Origin: Tetrapyrgos nigripes
Taxonomy: Eukaryota > Basidiomycota > Agaricomycetes > Agaricales > Campanellaceae
Assembly: GCA_013368315.1 (NCBI GenBank)
Contig: JAACJM010000087.1
Location: 1 to 64,000, forward strand
DNA length: 64,000 nt
Reading direction: 5' to 3'
Positions 34,530 to 45,199 of this stretch are shown in pieces; position 1 is the stretch's first letter, and each line of letters begins with the position of its first letter. The notes beneath the pieces were generated by a model that saw only the letters and a program-made list of their open reading frames with translations, did no database searches and was not told the DNA's origin. Made by a program: the position numbers and the translations under genes.

Positions 34530-36878
34530 ATGAAACGAGGCATTGACAACGTGACTGAACAAAACAAACGCAAAAAACTGATATTAGCAGGTCAGTGCGA
34601 ATAAGACTTCAGAAAATCAACTGTGAATTTAATTCTGTATGAAATCTAGATCCAGATACTGGTCCAGTTGGCAGAGCAACTGAGAAAGAAACTTATCTCG
34701 ATGGTCAAATTCCACAAGGACCAAGGATCACTGCAGGGAGAGATGTGCATATGAACAATGTCCAGGGTAACCAGAACCAGACAATCAACAATGATTATCG
34801 CCAGACAGTCAACTCGAACAATATTAATAGTATTCAGACAGGTATCCAATATTTTATTGTTCACGAGTTTAATACTTATTTGATCATCAATTAACACAGG
34901 AGGAAATAATACTTTTGTCATGGTGGATATGAATGCAAGTAGGTTAATTCACTCTGAATAATTGGTGAAAAACTAGACCTGTATACTACAATAGTGGATA
35001 ACATCAAGAAGTGGATCAATGCACCTGATTCATCTTTCAATTTCAATGCTGCATATGACAAGATGACAAAGGGTACTGGAGAGTGGCTCCTCAATGACTC
35101 CAGATTGATTCAATGGAAGGAAAGTGGAGGGTAACTCTGGCTTCAAGGCAAAGGTAGACTTGACTTAATTTGATGCAAATCAATGTTTTGATGAGATTAT
35201 GTTCTAGCTGGTTCTGGAAAGACTTTTCTGCTGTAAGTATTCTGACTTTCAAAAAAGAAATTCTATGAAAATCCATTAATTTTCAATCCTTTAGCACCAA
35301 AGCTGACAATTATGGTGTCCTCTATTTCTATTTTGATACTTGAGATCAAAGCCAAGCCAAAGCAACCTATAAAGGAATGCTTGCTTCTCTTATGCTGGAT
35401 ATGGGCCTTCAATTCAATCAAGCTCAGTTGACGAATCTTTATGAGAAATATAACTCAGGAAGGACTCAAATGCCAGCTGATGCTATGAAGTCTACCTTGT
35501 TGGATTTTCTCAGGCAGAAGTCTTCATCTATGTTCATCTTTGTAGATGCATTTGATGAATGTTGTCATGACATTTATATTTGGTACCATTTATTTCCTCT
35601 TAAAGATTCATATTTGTGTCAGCTGCAGATATCCAGCTAATCATATTGGGTTGAATGCTGGTACTTATGAGATATCTCTCAACCCAGAGGTTGTAGAAGG
35701 AGATATAGAGATATATATCCAACAATCTCTTCAATCCAGGCCATTATTTGTCAATATCAAGAAGGAAGTAACAGAGGCCCTGTTGCATGGCTCTCATGGA
35801 CAGTAAGTATTATTTTTCTGATTCAATCTGTTTAGTAGCTAATACCATAAAGAATTCAATGGGTAGATTGCCAAATTCAATATTTCCACCAGCTAGGATC
35901 ATGGCAAGCCATCAGGAAAGCCCTGAAAAGTCTACCGAAAACCTTGGAGGAAACTTATGAGCAGGCGTTGAATGCTGTCAAAAAAGAGCATAAAGAGGAT
36001 GCACAGGCCATATTGAAATGGCTTTTATTTGGACATGAAGAGTTGACTATGGAAATGCTGCCAGAAATATTGTGCATTGATTTTGAACAACAAACTTTAG
36101 AGGATCCTGAGCCCATACAAGGAAGTCAATTGTGTAACATTATAAGTTCAACATTAATTGTGGTCAAAGTGCCTCCATGTGATCCAGAGGAAGATATCCT
36201 ACAACTAGGACATCCATCAGTGAAGGAGTATATTGTTTCAGAAGAAATCAAAGAAAGTTCAGCCAAGCTTTTTCAGATCAATGATCAGCTGGCACATGAA
36301 TTCATTGTTCAATGTTGTTTAATCTATCTAGTGGTTTGTGGAAAAGATGGACATATAAAACAGGAACTGTTTCCTTTAGCATATTATGCTGTGAACAGAT
36401 GGACAGAACATGTCAGAAATTTACAACAATTGGGAGATCCAGTCAAGTGTTTAAGTTTACATTTGCTCACAGATACAAATACATCCTGCTTGGCATGGAT
36501 GCAGTTGGCATGTTATTCTCCTGAGGCTGCAGGGTCTGCTCTGGCTTTTTATTATGCCAGCATGGTCAATATGTCCAATATGGTATTGTTAATGATGGAG
36601 AATGGGGCAGATGTCAATGCTCAGGGTAGATTATATGGCAATGCACTCCAGGCTGCTTCATTTAGAGGAGAAGTAGACATAGTCAAGCTTCTGCTTGAGA
36701 ATGGGGCAGATGTCAATGCTCAGGATGGACTTTATGGCACTGCTCTCCAGGCTGCATATGAAAGAGAAGTAGACATAGTCATGCTTCTGCTTGAGAATGG
36801 GGCAGATGTCAATGCTCAGGGTGGTAGATATGGCAGTGCACTCCAGGCTGCTTCATATGGAGGAGAAGTAGCCATAGT
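34530..36878 (+). pseudogene. NACHT-ankyrin (NLR-like) gene, inactivated
   Basis: Multi-exon plus-strand gene. Exons 34530-34590, 34650-34841, 34900-34938 and 34977-35153 encode a polar N-terminus (NNVQGNQNQTINNDY). The Walker A motif GKAGSGKT spans the intron 35154-35207, followed by YGVLYFYFD and the Walker B-like FIFVDAFDEC at about 35530-35565. Then YEISLNPEVVEGDIEIYIQQ, a long helical region (35944 onward), and ankyrin units MMENGADVNAQG, LLENGADVNAQD and LLENGADVNAQG. NACHT-ankyrin proteins are signalling NTPases used in fungal non-self recognition. Stops at 35132 (TAA) and 35341 (TGA) and a shortened NACHT region show decay. The 3' end is cut by an LTR at 36879, leaving a tail read from LTR sequence, and a hAT element separates the promoter. 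Confidence 0.8.
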
Positions 36879-37804
36879 TGTCAAGGTTGCTGATACACTT
36901 GATGGCAAACCACCCAAGTCACACAAAGAGGAGATCAATTGAGAATAGAGAGATAGATAAAAAGCAAGAGTAAGCTGACTATGCTCTACACTGTGTAGTA
37001 CTAGTACGGAGTGGAGACGAAGTGAATGAACTAAAGGACTAACTAGAATGTCCAGTGGTTTATATAGAAGAGCAATGAATAGGTGATAGGAAAAAGATAG
37101 GAGAAATAGGAGAAACGTAGGGGAGAGATAGGATGGATAGAATAGAAGATTGATTGACAGTTATTATAGAGTTTGACAGGTTCTATAAGGTTCAAAGTCA
37201 GTGATATAAAGTTTAAAAGGTTTATCGAGGAAATGTTAAGTCCGGGCAGATCCTAGCATTAGGAAACACGTCAGACCCGAGCGGAAGTCTTATTGGGGTT
37301 TTTGGAAAAGGATAAAGACGAATCTGGGCGGAACTGGTAGTCTCTGAGATTGAAGTGTAACGAAGACACAGAATGGAATCCGTTAAGACGGTAATATGTT
37401 GTCTGAAGTCGGATGAAGTTAGGAGACCAGCTAATTCAACTTTAGACTTAAGCTATCTACTACAAAGTTGCTAGCTTAAGTACTACTTCGGAAACTATCG
37501 GAATGAAGAGGAGTAAGATAGGGATGGTTCGGAAATAAAGGAAAAGCACATCAAAGTGGAAACCAAGTGGAACAGATTGGAGATGAAGTGGAGTAAGTTT
37601 GGAGATTAGATACGAGCTGTCCAGTAGTTATCCGAAATGAATCACGGGTTCCCAGATGGGATCCGTTTGTGGAGATTAATAGTGGGGCTCAGATATGAAA
37701 TCGGAAATGAGGATGAAAGGGAATGAAGTTCGAAATAAAAGAAAGAAAAGTTCGGAAAAGAATCGGATGCAGTTGGAAAGATGTATGGAAGCATAGATAT
37801 TACA
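36879..37804 (-). mobile_element. 3' LTR of a truncated chromodomain gypsy element, minus strand
   Basis: On the minus strand this runs TGTAATATC...CCTTGACA. The end nearest the ankyrin gene (TGTCAAGGTTGCTG...CCACCCAAGTCACACAA on the plus strand) and the TATA-R block (TATATA near 37060, AGTTCATTCACTTCG ending at 37023) match the other LTRs here. The right end ATTACA abuts CCCCCTCTTAG, a polypurine tract on the minus strand. A single 926-bp LTR is the simplest reading. An alternative is two nested LTRs meeting at 37234, where TGTTAAG begins. The insertion truncates the ankyrin repeats. Confidence 0.55.
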
Positions 37805-38000
37805 GTATCCCCCTCTTAGCCCTCGAGCCCTCGAGAGGCATGGAAACGAATAGTAATCCATCAGAATGAAGTTGAAAAGACAATAGAAGAAAAAATAGAA
37901 AAAGGGTGAACCCCAGAAAATGAACAATAGAATCGGAAACGAATGGAAGCGATCGGGATTGTGAATGGTTTCCAAATTGAGTAGTTTGTAACGAAATGAA
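37805..38000. other. Polypurine tract and internal 3' region of the truncated gypsy element
   Basis: On the minus strand GGGCTAAGAGGGGGATAC precedes the LTR start. The remaining ~180 bp has no gene. Before the element at 38006 inserted, it was continuous with the promoter region at 45659 of the Zn2Cys6 gene. Confidence 0.5.
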
Positions 38001-38005
38001 CAAGA

Positions 38006-38478
38006 TGTCAAGAACGTTGTCACTTAGCAATTAACCACCCAAGTCACACAATGAACAGGATAGATTGATGAGATATGAGAGACGAGAGAAATGTAGAGAG
38101 ATAATGAAGACGAGAGAAGAGCGAGTAGCTGACTATGCTCGATACTGCACTGTACTAGGAGCAGAGTAGAGACGAAGTGAACAGACTAAGGAATCTAGCT
38201 ACGAGATCTACGATATATATAAGAGAGAAATGAATATGTGAGAATATCCATGGAGCCTAGGGATCGGAGGAGATAAGAATATGAGTCAAGTAAAGAAGTA
38301 TATATGTGAGAATGTCCATGGAGATAAAGGGGATGGAGAAGTGAGTCATAGATCGGGATATACGATGATGAGAAGTAATTAGTGTTTATGGGTTTATGGA
38401 AGGTGATAGAACGGAAAGTGAATAGGTAATAGAAGGAAATGAAGGAGAAATGAAGGAGGCGAGAGGCGATTCATGACA
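38006..38478 (-). repeat. 3' LTR of gypsy copy A
   Basis: 473 bp, TGTCATGAATC...CTTGACA on the minus strand. The polypurine tract GAAGGGGGGTAG abuts it at 38479-38490. Confidence 0.92.
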
Positions 38479-38489
38479 CTACCCCCCTT

Positions 38490-39005
38490 CTAGGTCGAGC
38501 TTTCACCGGAGCTCGGAAGCTGATTGGTCCACTGCTTCGTCCACTGCTTCCTGATCCTTTTGTCTAAACCCTGTATAGTCGGCCACGTTTCCAGTGAGTC
38601 GTTGGGGAAGGTGCCCCATCCTGTTAGGTCTGACTCACGTCCCCCCCATCCTATTCCGTCCCATGTACCCCATCCGTTGTTGTTGTCGACATAGTTTAAC
38701 TGAGTGTTTCCTCCCCATATGCTTGCATCTCCCCATCCTAAGTTATTCTGCTCATTTGGTCGGAGGCTAGATCAGTAGGTAGCGCATCTCGCCCAGTGTC
38801 CTGCCCCTAATCTGCATCGTTTCGATGACTCATGTCCTGGCCAGATGCATTGATTACATCCGCTGTGTCTTCCCGTGTGTCCGTCGTTTAATCTGCAACG
38901 CCGGCCTGAACGTTGACCATATCTGCAGCGTCCGGTGTTGTCCGTCAACGGGTCGATTGTCGTTGTGGTGGTAGTTGAGACTGTGATAGCGATGGGTGTA
39001 GACAT
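38490..39005 (-). CDS. Accessory ORF between pol and 3' LTR: Cys/His finger plus WG-rich tail (copy A)
   Basis: Follows pol in sense orientation and ends at TAG 38490-38492, 11 bp from the LTR. Starting at ATG 39005 (MSTPIAITVS), a Ser/Thr-rich stretch leads to the pattern C-x9-C-x5-H-x3-H-x2-C-x2-C-x10-C-x5-H-x3-C, with CRL repeated before each histidine set (CRLNDGHTGRH, CRLGAGHWARC), suggesting two related zinc fingers. After an in-frame TGA (38772-38774; the other copy has Trp there) the frame goes on with LGWGDASIWGG, GWGTWDGIGWGG and GWGTF, five WG dipeptides in about 50 residues. The copy at 53189 has the same cysteine spacing. I do not recognise the family. WG/GW repeats can bind Argonaute in other proteins, so a silencing-suppressor role is conceivable but speculative. 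Confidence 0.7.
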
Positions 39006-39161
39006 GATAGAGCTGTAGTGTGAGGGTGAAGAGGTGTCTGGTAGGATGTGATTGAGCTTGTTCTGTCGTTTGGGTTCGATGTAGCCGCCTTTTAACAAGT
39101 TCGTGTCTGCGGTAATGGGAGGCGGCCAAGTTTGTCCGTTGGGTTGTGACAGTAGACGCTG

Positions 39162-42100
39162 TTAGTGTCGGTAAGCTCGGGGATGTTTCAGGTGAAATTC
39201 TTCGATCATGTCCTTTACCTTGGTCAGGTTTGACGTGGGTACCCAAGTATTTTCCGAGTCTGGATAATCCAGCCATTTGATGAGGTACTGAGTCCCTTTT
39301 CTGTTTCTGGTCGGTTTTGAATCTAGTATCGTTTTGACATCGTATTCTTCGTCCGCATCTAGTAGCTTGGCGGGGGGTTCGGGGTAGTTTGGTCCGTGAG
39401 CGTCCGTTTCAACATACGGCGTTAATAGGGATGCATGAAAAACGGGGTGTATACGCCAGGTTGTCGGTAATTTCAATTTGTAGTTAACCTGACTGATCAC
39501 TTCAATGATTTTGAATGGACCATGACGACGATCGGACAACTTAGCTTTCAGTCTTGTTGTCTTTAGGTTCTTCCCGTCGAGTAGTACCTTATCTCCGACC
39601 TTGTACCCTGTCCAGGACATGGAATGGTTTCCATGCTGTGTTTTCATCGTCTCGGCAGCTGACGTCAGGCTCGCTTTGAGTTCGTCTCTGAGTTGGTTGA
39701 GGTTTTCGAGTCGTTGCTCTACCGTTGGTAGGTTAGAGGTTGGATTGAATGATGGGAAGAAACGTGGTTGATATCCGTGTAGGAGTTCGAATGGGGATTT
39801 TCCTGTTGCCGAGTGGATTCGGGTGTTATGACTGAATTCGGCGTAAGGTAGATAGTCTACCCAATCTTCTTGCCGGTAGTTACAGAAGATGCGGAGGAAT
39901 TGCTCGAGTTCTTGGTTGTATCGCTCCGATTCTCCGTCGGTCTGTGGGTGATAGGTGGTACTGAGGGCTGAAGTGATGCCTAATTTTTCATGGACCGCGG
40001 CCATGACCTTGCTAGCGAACTGCGGTCCTCGGTCGGATATCATTTTGTCCCATAGTCCGTAACGTCGCCAAGTGTTGTCAAGTAGAAGATTCATTGTACC
40101 GTCACTGTCAATTGTTTTTGTACACGGTGATATGATGACCGTTTTTGTTGACTTGTTGACTGTGACGTGAATCGCATTGAACCCTTTACATTCGGGGAGA
40201 TCGGTGATGAAGTCGGTAGTGATAGTTCCAAAAGGACGTTCTGGGATTTCGGTGGGAATTAGGGGGATCCGAGTAGGATGATTGTTAGTTTTTGTCGCCT
40301 GGCATTTGGCGCAGCCAGTTACGTAGTCCCTGACGAAAACCGACATTCCGGGCCACCAGAATTCTCTGCTGACTAGTTCGTAAGTCTTGTATTGTCCGGG
40401 GTGCCCTGCTGCTAAGGAGTTGTGATGTAATTTCACGATATCCCGCCGGAGGTCGTTGTCCGCCGGCACGTAGATTTTACCTTGGAATAAGATGATTCCA
40501 TCTTCGTAGTTCCATTCCTGTAGATTCTTCACCAGCGAACGTGGTCCGTTCCGTAGAATGACATCTAAGGCACTTACTACCTCTAGGTCCCTCTTGGGGC
40601 ATTCCTTGATTCTCCGTCGGAGTTCTACGTCCCCTATAGCGGTTACTGTTCCCTGTCTAGTTGCTCGAATTCGGAAGAATTTGGGGTCCAGGAGGATTCT
40701 GTCAGCGTTGTCGTTTTCGGTTCCAATTCTGTGATCTGGCCGTCTAGACAATGGATCAGCCTTGTTGAGACTTCCTGGTTTATGTAGGAGGGAAAACTCA
40801 AATCGTGTGAGGAACAGCACCCATCATGCTTGTCGTCGACTGAGTTTCTGGTTAGTCTGAAAATATTCCAAGTTCCGGTGGTCTGTAAAGATTTCGACAG
40901 TATGGGGGGCTCCTTCCAAATAATGCCTCCATGTCTCTAGCGCTCGTATGATTGCCAGTAGTTCTTTGTCATGGATGTCGTAGTTTCGTTCGGTTTCAGA
41001 GAGGGATTTGGAGATGTAGGCGACTGGATGCCATCGGTCGTCCTCCCCTGTTTGCATAAGTATTCCTCCCGTTGCGTAGTCTGATGCGTCCACCTCTACT
41101 CGGTATGGTTTCGTGTGATCCGGCATTAGTAGAACAGGTTTGGACGTGAAGGCCGTTTTGAGGGATTGAAAGGCTTTCTCGGCCTCTGTACTCCAGTACC
41201 AGTGGTTGTCCTTCTTTGTCAGATCGAAGAGGGGTCGTGCGGTTTTCGAAAAGTCTTTGATGAAGCGTCTGTAGAAGTTCCCGAAACCCAAGAAGGCCTG
41301 TACTTCCTTCACTGTTTTGGGCGTTGGCCATTCGACTACTCCCGCTACCTTGGTCGGGTCCATTGCCAAAGTGTCATGAGAGACAATCAGTCCTAGGAAG
41401 TCGACTTTGTCTGCTTCGAATACGCACTTTTCGGGTTTGGCGTACAGGTCGTTGTCCTGTAGTCGTTGTAGAACTGTTCGGATCAGTTTCCAATGTTCTT
41501 CTATGTCATGGGTGAATATTAAAATGTCGTCCATATAAATGACGATCTTCCCTTGGTCAATGAGGTCCTTGAAAATAGTGTTCATCATCGCTTGAAAGGT
41601 CGCTGGCGAGTTCATTAATCCAAAGAACATGACCGTCGGTTCGAATAGTCCTCGGTTGGTTTTGAAGGCGGCTTTCCATTCGTCCCCCTCTTTGATACGA
41701 ATGTTATTGTATCCCCTGAATACGTATGCGTTTTTGAGTTTGTCGATTAGTTCTGGGATGAGGGGTAGTGGATACGCGTTCTTCACAGTCCCTTTATTGA
41801 GTGCTCTGTAATCCTGTACGGGACGTAGCTTTCCGTCCTTTTTCTTAACGAAGAAGAAGGGACTTGCCATTGGAGATTTTGATGGTTTAATATATCCCTT
41901 TTCGAGATTCTCATTCAGGAAGGTATCAAGTTCGGATTGTTCGTTTGGGGAAAGAGGATATGTTTTACATGTGCGGGGTAGAAAACCGTCTTGTAATTCG
42001 ATTGCGTGATCCCAGTCACTTCGTTGGGGTAAGTGTTCTGAAGTCTTTTTGTCGAATACCGACAAGTATTCGTGGTAATGTTTGGGTATCTGTTCCTCTA

Positions 42101-43020
42101 ATGGGGTCGGCGAGTTCATGGATTCATTTTCAGTGCTTCGACGTGCTTTAGAAAAGGCAGCTCGGATACTCAGCTTGGTTTCTGATGGATCTTTGTCGGG
42201 GTCGCTCGGGGTATCCAGGTATTCCATAACAAGTTCACTCCATTGTCCTGGAACCTCCCATTGTCCGGTTGTATCCTCTGAGGTAAACACTGCTCCTAAA
42301 TTGACTCGTTGCAGTCGGATGTTTCTAGACCGTTGTGATCGACATCGTCTGGCTATCTTTGATTGTGGTGTAGTTTTGTGAGGTCCTACGATCTCTTTGA
42401 ATGTAACTTGGTAATCTCGGTGGTATGTTCGACTTAGCTTTGGCTCGTACTGATACTTTTTCCCGTGTACAAGCGTCGGGGCATCGTGTCAGGTTGATTT
42501 CTGATGTTGCCCAATTGATTTCCGGATTATGATGTCGTAACCAATCGGTTCCCAAGATGATATCATGGTCCCCTATGTCTGTGATGTAAAACTCGGCAGT
42601 TTCTTCGTGGTGAGATTGATGGTCTTGGTTGTAGATTCGTAGTTTTTGAATGGTGTAGTGTCTTACCCATCCCATCACGTTTTCTGATCCGTCGACATTT
42701 CGAACTGGAAATGGTTTTTCTAGGGGGGTACGGTTGAGGTGATGTTTTTGGGCAAAGGCGTCATTGATGATGATTCCTTCCGCTCCACTGTCTAGCAAGG
42801 CGGTTGCGTCGATTTTTCATCCAGTTATTTTCCCGATCAATTCAGCTTCAAGCTCTATTGAAGGGGTCTGTTGATTTCGAGTGATTGCCGTGATTCTTAA
42901 TTCAGATGGGGATCGTGGCTTACGAAAGGGTATACGGCTCATGTATTGCCTGTGTTTTACTGGTATATATGTCCATGTTCCTCCTCCTGACGACGTGGCA
43001 GGGGAGGTATTCAAAAATCC
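39162..43020 (-). pseudogene. pol: gypsy pol (protease, RT, RNase H, integrase, chromodomain), copy A
   Basis: Read from the gag-pol junction at 43020 leftward. Protease: LLDSGAEG. RT: FFFVKKKDGKLRPV, FFGLMNSPATFQAM and the catalytic YMDD. RNase H: VDASDYATGG and TDHRNLEYF. Integrase: HHCC finger (GCAKCQATK) and D,D,E in TTDFITDLPE, SDRGPQFAS and TDGESERYNQE. The C-terminal chromodomain reads LIKWLDYPDSENTWVP. Defects: TGA at 42817-42819 and 40824-40826, a one-base frameshift near 42470, and an in-frame loss of six codons in RT motif A: here VFRGYNN, in copy B FSKIDLRWGYNN. The lost stretch includes the first catalytic Asp, so this RT cannot work. Chromodomain integrases usually steer insertion to heterochromatin. 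Confidence 0.92.
43011..43020 (-). promoter_or_regulatory. Putative -1 frameshift site at gag-pol junction, copy A
   Basis: GGATTTTTGA on the minus strand. In the gag frame it reads GAT TTT TGA; slipping back one base gives TTT TTG and continues in pol. Identical in copy B (48873-48882) although the surrounding sequence has diverged. Confidence 0.55.
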
Positions 43021-44165
43021 GATTCTGTTACGAACTTCTTTAGTAGTCCTTCCTTTGCTTCTCCCGATAGTGCTCCGATTCTGGCAGTAAGTTCTGAGAT
43101 ATTGTCCGTGGTAGTGTTGACCTTGGGATCCGAGGTCTCTGTGACGGCTGCGGTTTTCTTTATGGAGGGTCTCCAGGTCGTGTTGTTGGGAGTGGTCAGA
43201 GGCGTACTGGGGAATGTAGGGCAATCATTCCCTATATGTCCCTGTCCCCGACATCTAAAGCATCGCCCTTCCTTCCTCATTTTATCTCTTTCTTGGGGGG
43301 TCAGTTTCAGTGGATATTTAGCGATTGAAGATGCACCTGGGGCGTTGTCTTGGAAGGCGTTTACTTCCATGCTTCTCGTTCCACTACTTCCTGTCCCCTG
43401 TGACCTCCTGCCTGGTTGTCCTTCCTCTCTTCTCGGTTTATTCCATGAGGTTTTCTCTTCTTGCCTTTCTAACCAAATCATGTGCTGTTTTACCGCCGCC
43501 TTTTGTAATGCCACGAGATTTTTGGGTTGAGTGGATAGGTAGGAGATCCGGTCGACTAGTCCTCGGGGAAGTCCTTTTCGATAGTACTTCATTAACGCCT
43601 TGTCGTTATAGCCAGTATCATCAGCGTATCGTTTGAATTGAGAGTTGTACTTATCAATGTCAGCCAGGGTTCCTTCCATTCTAATATGTTCTATTTTGGT
43701 TTGGGCCTGGGTTTCTCGAGCCGAGGGTTTGAAGTCCCGTAGGAATTCTCGCTTCACCTCGCGTAGAGTCCAGGATTTCGTTTTCGGTTTCGAGGCGGAG
43801 GAGTCTTCATCGGTACTTGTATATTCTTCGTCACTATCACTGAAGTCATCTTCTTCCTCAAAGACCTTCACCATCATGTTATGCGCCCATCGTTTCGCTT
43901 CATCTCCTGAGAATAGCATGAGGAAGAACGATATCTTTTCGTTTTCGGTAGGATAGACTTGGTCATTGAGATGGAGATAGTTGTTAAATTCGGCCATCCA
44001 ATCCTTCGTTTGGTTCCGGTCTCCTGTGAACTTCTCTGGTTTTACTCCTCGTTCTTTGGTAGTCATGTTAGGAAGGGCTGAAGACTGCGCGTCATCGTCG
44101 AATGGTGCGGCGTCATGGGGTGTTTGGGTCCCTCCTGCAGCAGCTGTGGCAGGATCTTCGGACAT
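43011..44165 (-). CDS. gag: gypsy Gag, copy A
   Basis: An intact 384-residue Gag polyprotein. The capsid region (KPEKFTGDRNQTKDWMAEF) is in the first third, an acidic Glu/Asp/Ser segment follows, and a CCHC zinc knuckle CFRCRGQGHIGNDC lies at about residues 302-315. It would coat the element RNA in cytoplasmic particles. It ends SDF-TGA within GGATTTTTGA, where the -1 frame enters pol. It is the only core gene of copy A without a lesion. Confidence 0.9.
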   Translation of the reverse strand: MSEDPATAAAGGTQTPHDAAPFDDDAQSSALPNMTTKERGVKPEKFTGDRNQTKDWMAEFNNYLHLNDQVYPTENEKISFFLMLFSGDEAKRWAHNMMVKVFEEEDDFSDSDEEYTSTDEDSSASKPKTKSWTLREVKREFLRDFKPSARETQAQTKIEHIRMEGTLADIDKYNSQFKRYADDTGYNDKALMKYYRKGLPRGLVDRISYLSTQPKNLVALQKAAVKQHMIWLERQEEKTSWNKPRREEGQPGRRSQGTGSSGTRSMEVNAFQDNAPGASSIAKYPLKLTPQERDKMRKEGRCFRCRGQGHIGNDCPTFPSTPLTTPNNTTWRPSIKKTAAVTETSDPKVNTTTDNISELTARIGALSGEAKEGLLKKFVTESDF

Positions 44166-44645
44166 TTCGAGAGCGGCGTGAAGGGAGTGGAAGTCGATTG
44201 GTTGTGAGGGATTGACTGAGATGGGTTCTTGAACTGCACTAGGAGTACTGTCCGTTGGGGATCTGTTGAGAGGGATTTGGGGTTCTAGAGGAGTTTCGCT
44301 GTCTGGGTTCGGTTCGTGAGACGGAGTTGGTGATGGGGTTCTAACAGGATTCGGGTTTTCTGTGGTAGGTTCTGATGGAAGTGATTGGAAGAGTAGAACT
44401 GGTTCGATACCAACTGTTTGTTCTTCGGTTGAGAGGGGTCGATTGTTTATGGAGAGTCGATTGGGACACGGATGGGTTGCACAAAATTCCCACCGGTTTT
44501 CGTGCGAGAAGTAGCAGTCCTGTTGGTTTCGGGGGAAATGTGCGTGAGGACGTCAGAGACAAACGATGTGGGGAGAGGAAGTGCAACTGGGATTTTGTGA
44601 GGCTGTACGAGATCTAGTGATTCTAGGGATTCCGCTTCCGCTCAT

Positions 44646-45146
44646 TCACTCGTTTTCGGATTCCGGAAACAAGTGATCCCACTGTTCACCTGAGATGTCT
44701 TCCCAAGAGGTTAGCGACCTGTAGTAGTCGTTGACTCTAGGGATTCGAGTTTGGAGAAATTCGTGATATTCCTCTCGGCAGAATTCTGAGATGGCACTAT
44801 CTTCGTAGTCGGCGTGACTGAACCAATATGGAAGAGTTGTATTTCCTAGTTGAACGAAGTAACAAGTGTCTGCAATTGTAACGTAGCGTGGAGACGTGTT
44901 TTCAGGTGATATCTTTATTCGGAGGTATTTGAGGATGGTCACTTCACCTGAGGTCCACGATCTTTTGTTGAGTACAATCCAACAGTCGTCGAATGCGATA
45001 GCATGTTCGTGTACTGTTGTTTTAACTTCTTCTAGGTAGTTTATGAAGCCGTCTGACTCTTTGATGGGGAAAGGATATATCGGTGGGGGTCGGGTTCGTA
45101 GGTTGTCAAAGAAGGGTTCGAAGTTAAGAGCCAGCGTATTTGTCAA
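44646..45146 (-). CDS. Extra ORF upstream of gag, copy A
   Basis: A 166-residue intact ORF between the primer-binding site and gag, on the same strand. It contains NFEPFFDNL, FDDCWIVLNKRSWTSGEV and YLRIKISPEN and ends in an acidic tail. No cysteine pattern, signal peptide or membrane segment is evident and I do not recognise the family. Copy B keeps a diverged, decayed version at 47001-47357 sharing FEP, FDxxxI and SGxV, so it was probably a real protein of the family. It may be a separate product or an N-terminal extension of Gag; about 480 bp with stops separate it from the gag ATG here. Confidence 0.55.
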   Translation of the reverse strand: MTNTLALNFEPFFDNLRTRPPPIYPFPIKESDGFINYLEEVKTTVHEHAIAFDDCWIVLNKRSWTSGEVTILKYLRIKISPENTSPRYVTIADTCYFVQLGNTTLPYWFSHADYEDSAISEFCREEYHEFLQTRIPRVNDYYRSLTSWEDISGEQWDHLFPESENE

Positions 45147-45187
45147 AGATTTCTGTGCGAGGTTTGTTTGTGAGGTGGGTGTAAGAG

Positions 45188-45197
45188 AGTCTGTTCA
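45188..45197 (-). other. Self-complementary primer-binding site, copy A
   Basis: TGAACAGACT on the minus strand, 2 bp after the 5' LTR ends in CTTGACA. It is the exact complement of AGTCTGTTCA, the predicted transcript start inside the LTR (45362-45353). No tRNA-type TGG is present. Confidence 0.7.
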
Positions 45198-45199
45198 AG

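Noticed and set aside
36312..36524. Separate small ORF within the NACHT gene
   Set aside because: It is an out-of-frame shadow of the 35944-36942 coding frame.
37234..37804. A separate LTR beginning TGTTAAGTCC
   Set aside because: It would need a nested insertion whose other end is not seen; the adjoining TATA/R block and polypurine tract fit one 926-bp LTR. Kept as an alternative.
43102..43956. Plus-strand ORFs of over 100 codons across the minus-strand gag
   Set aside because: They mirror gag codons on the opposite strand; Ser/Val/Leu-rich with no motif.
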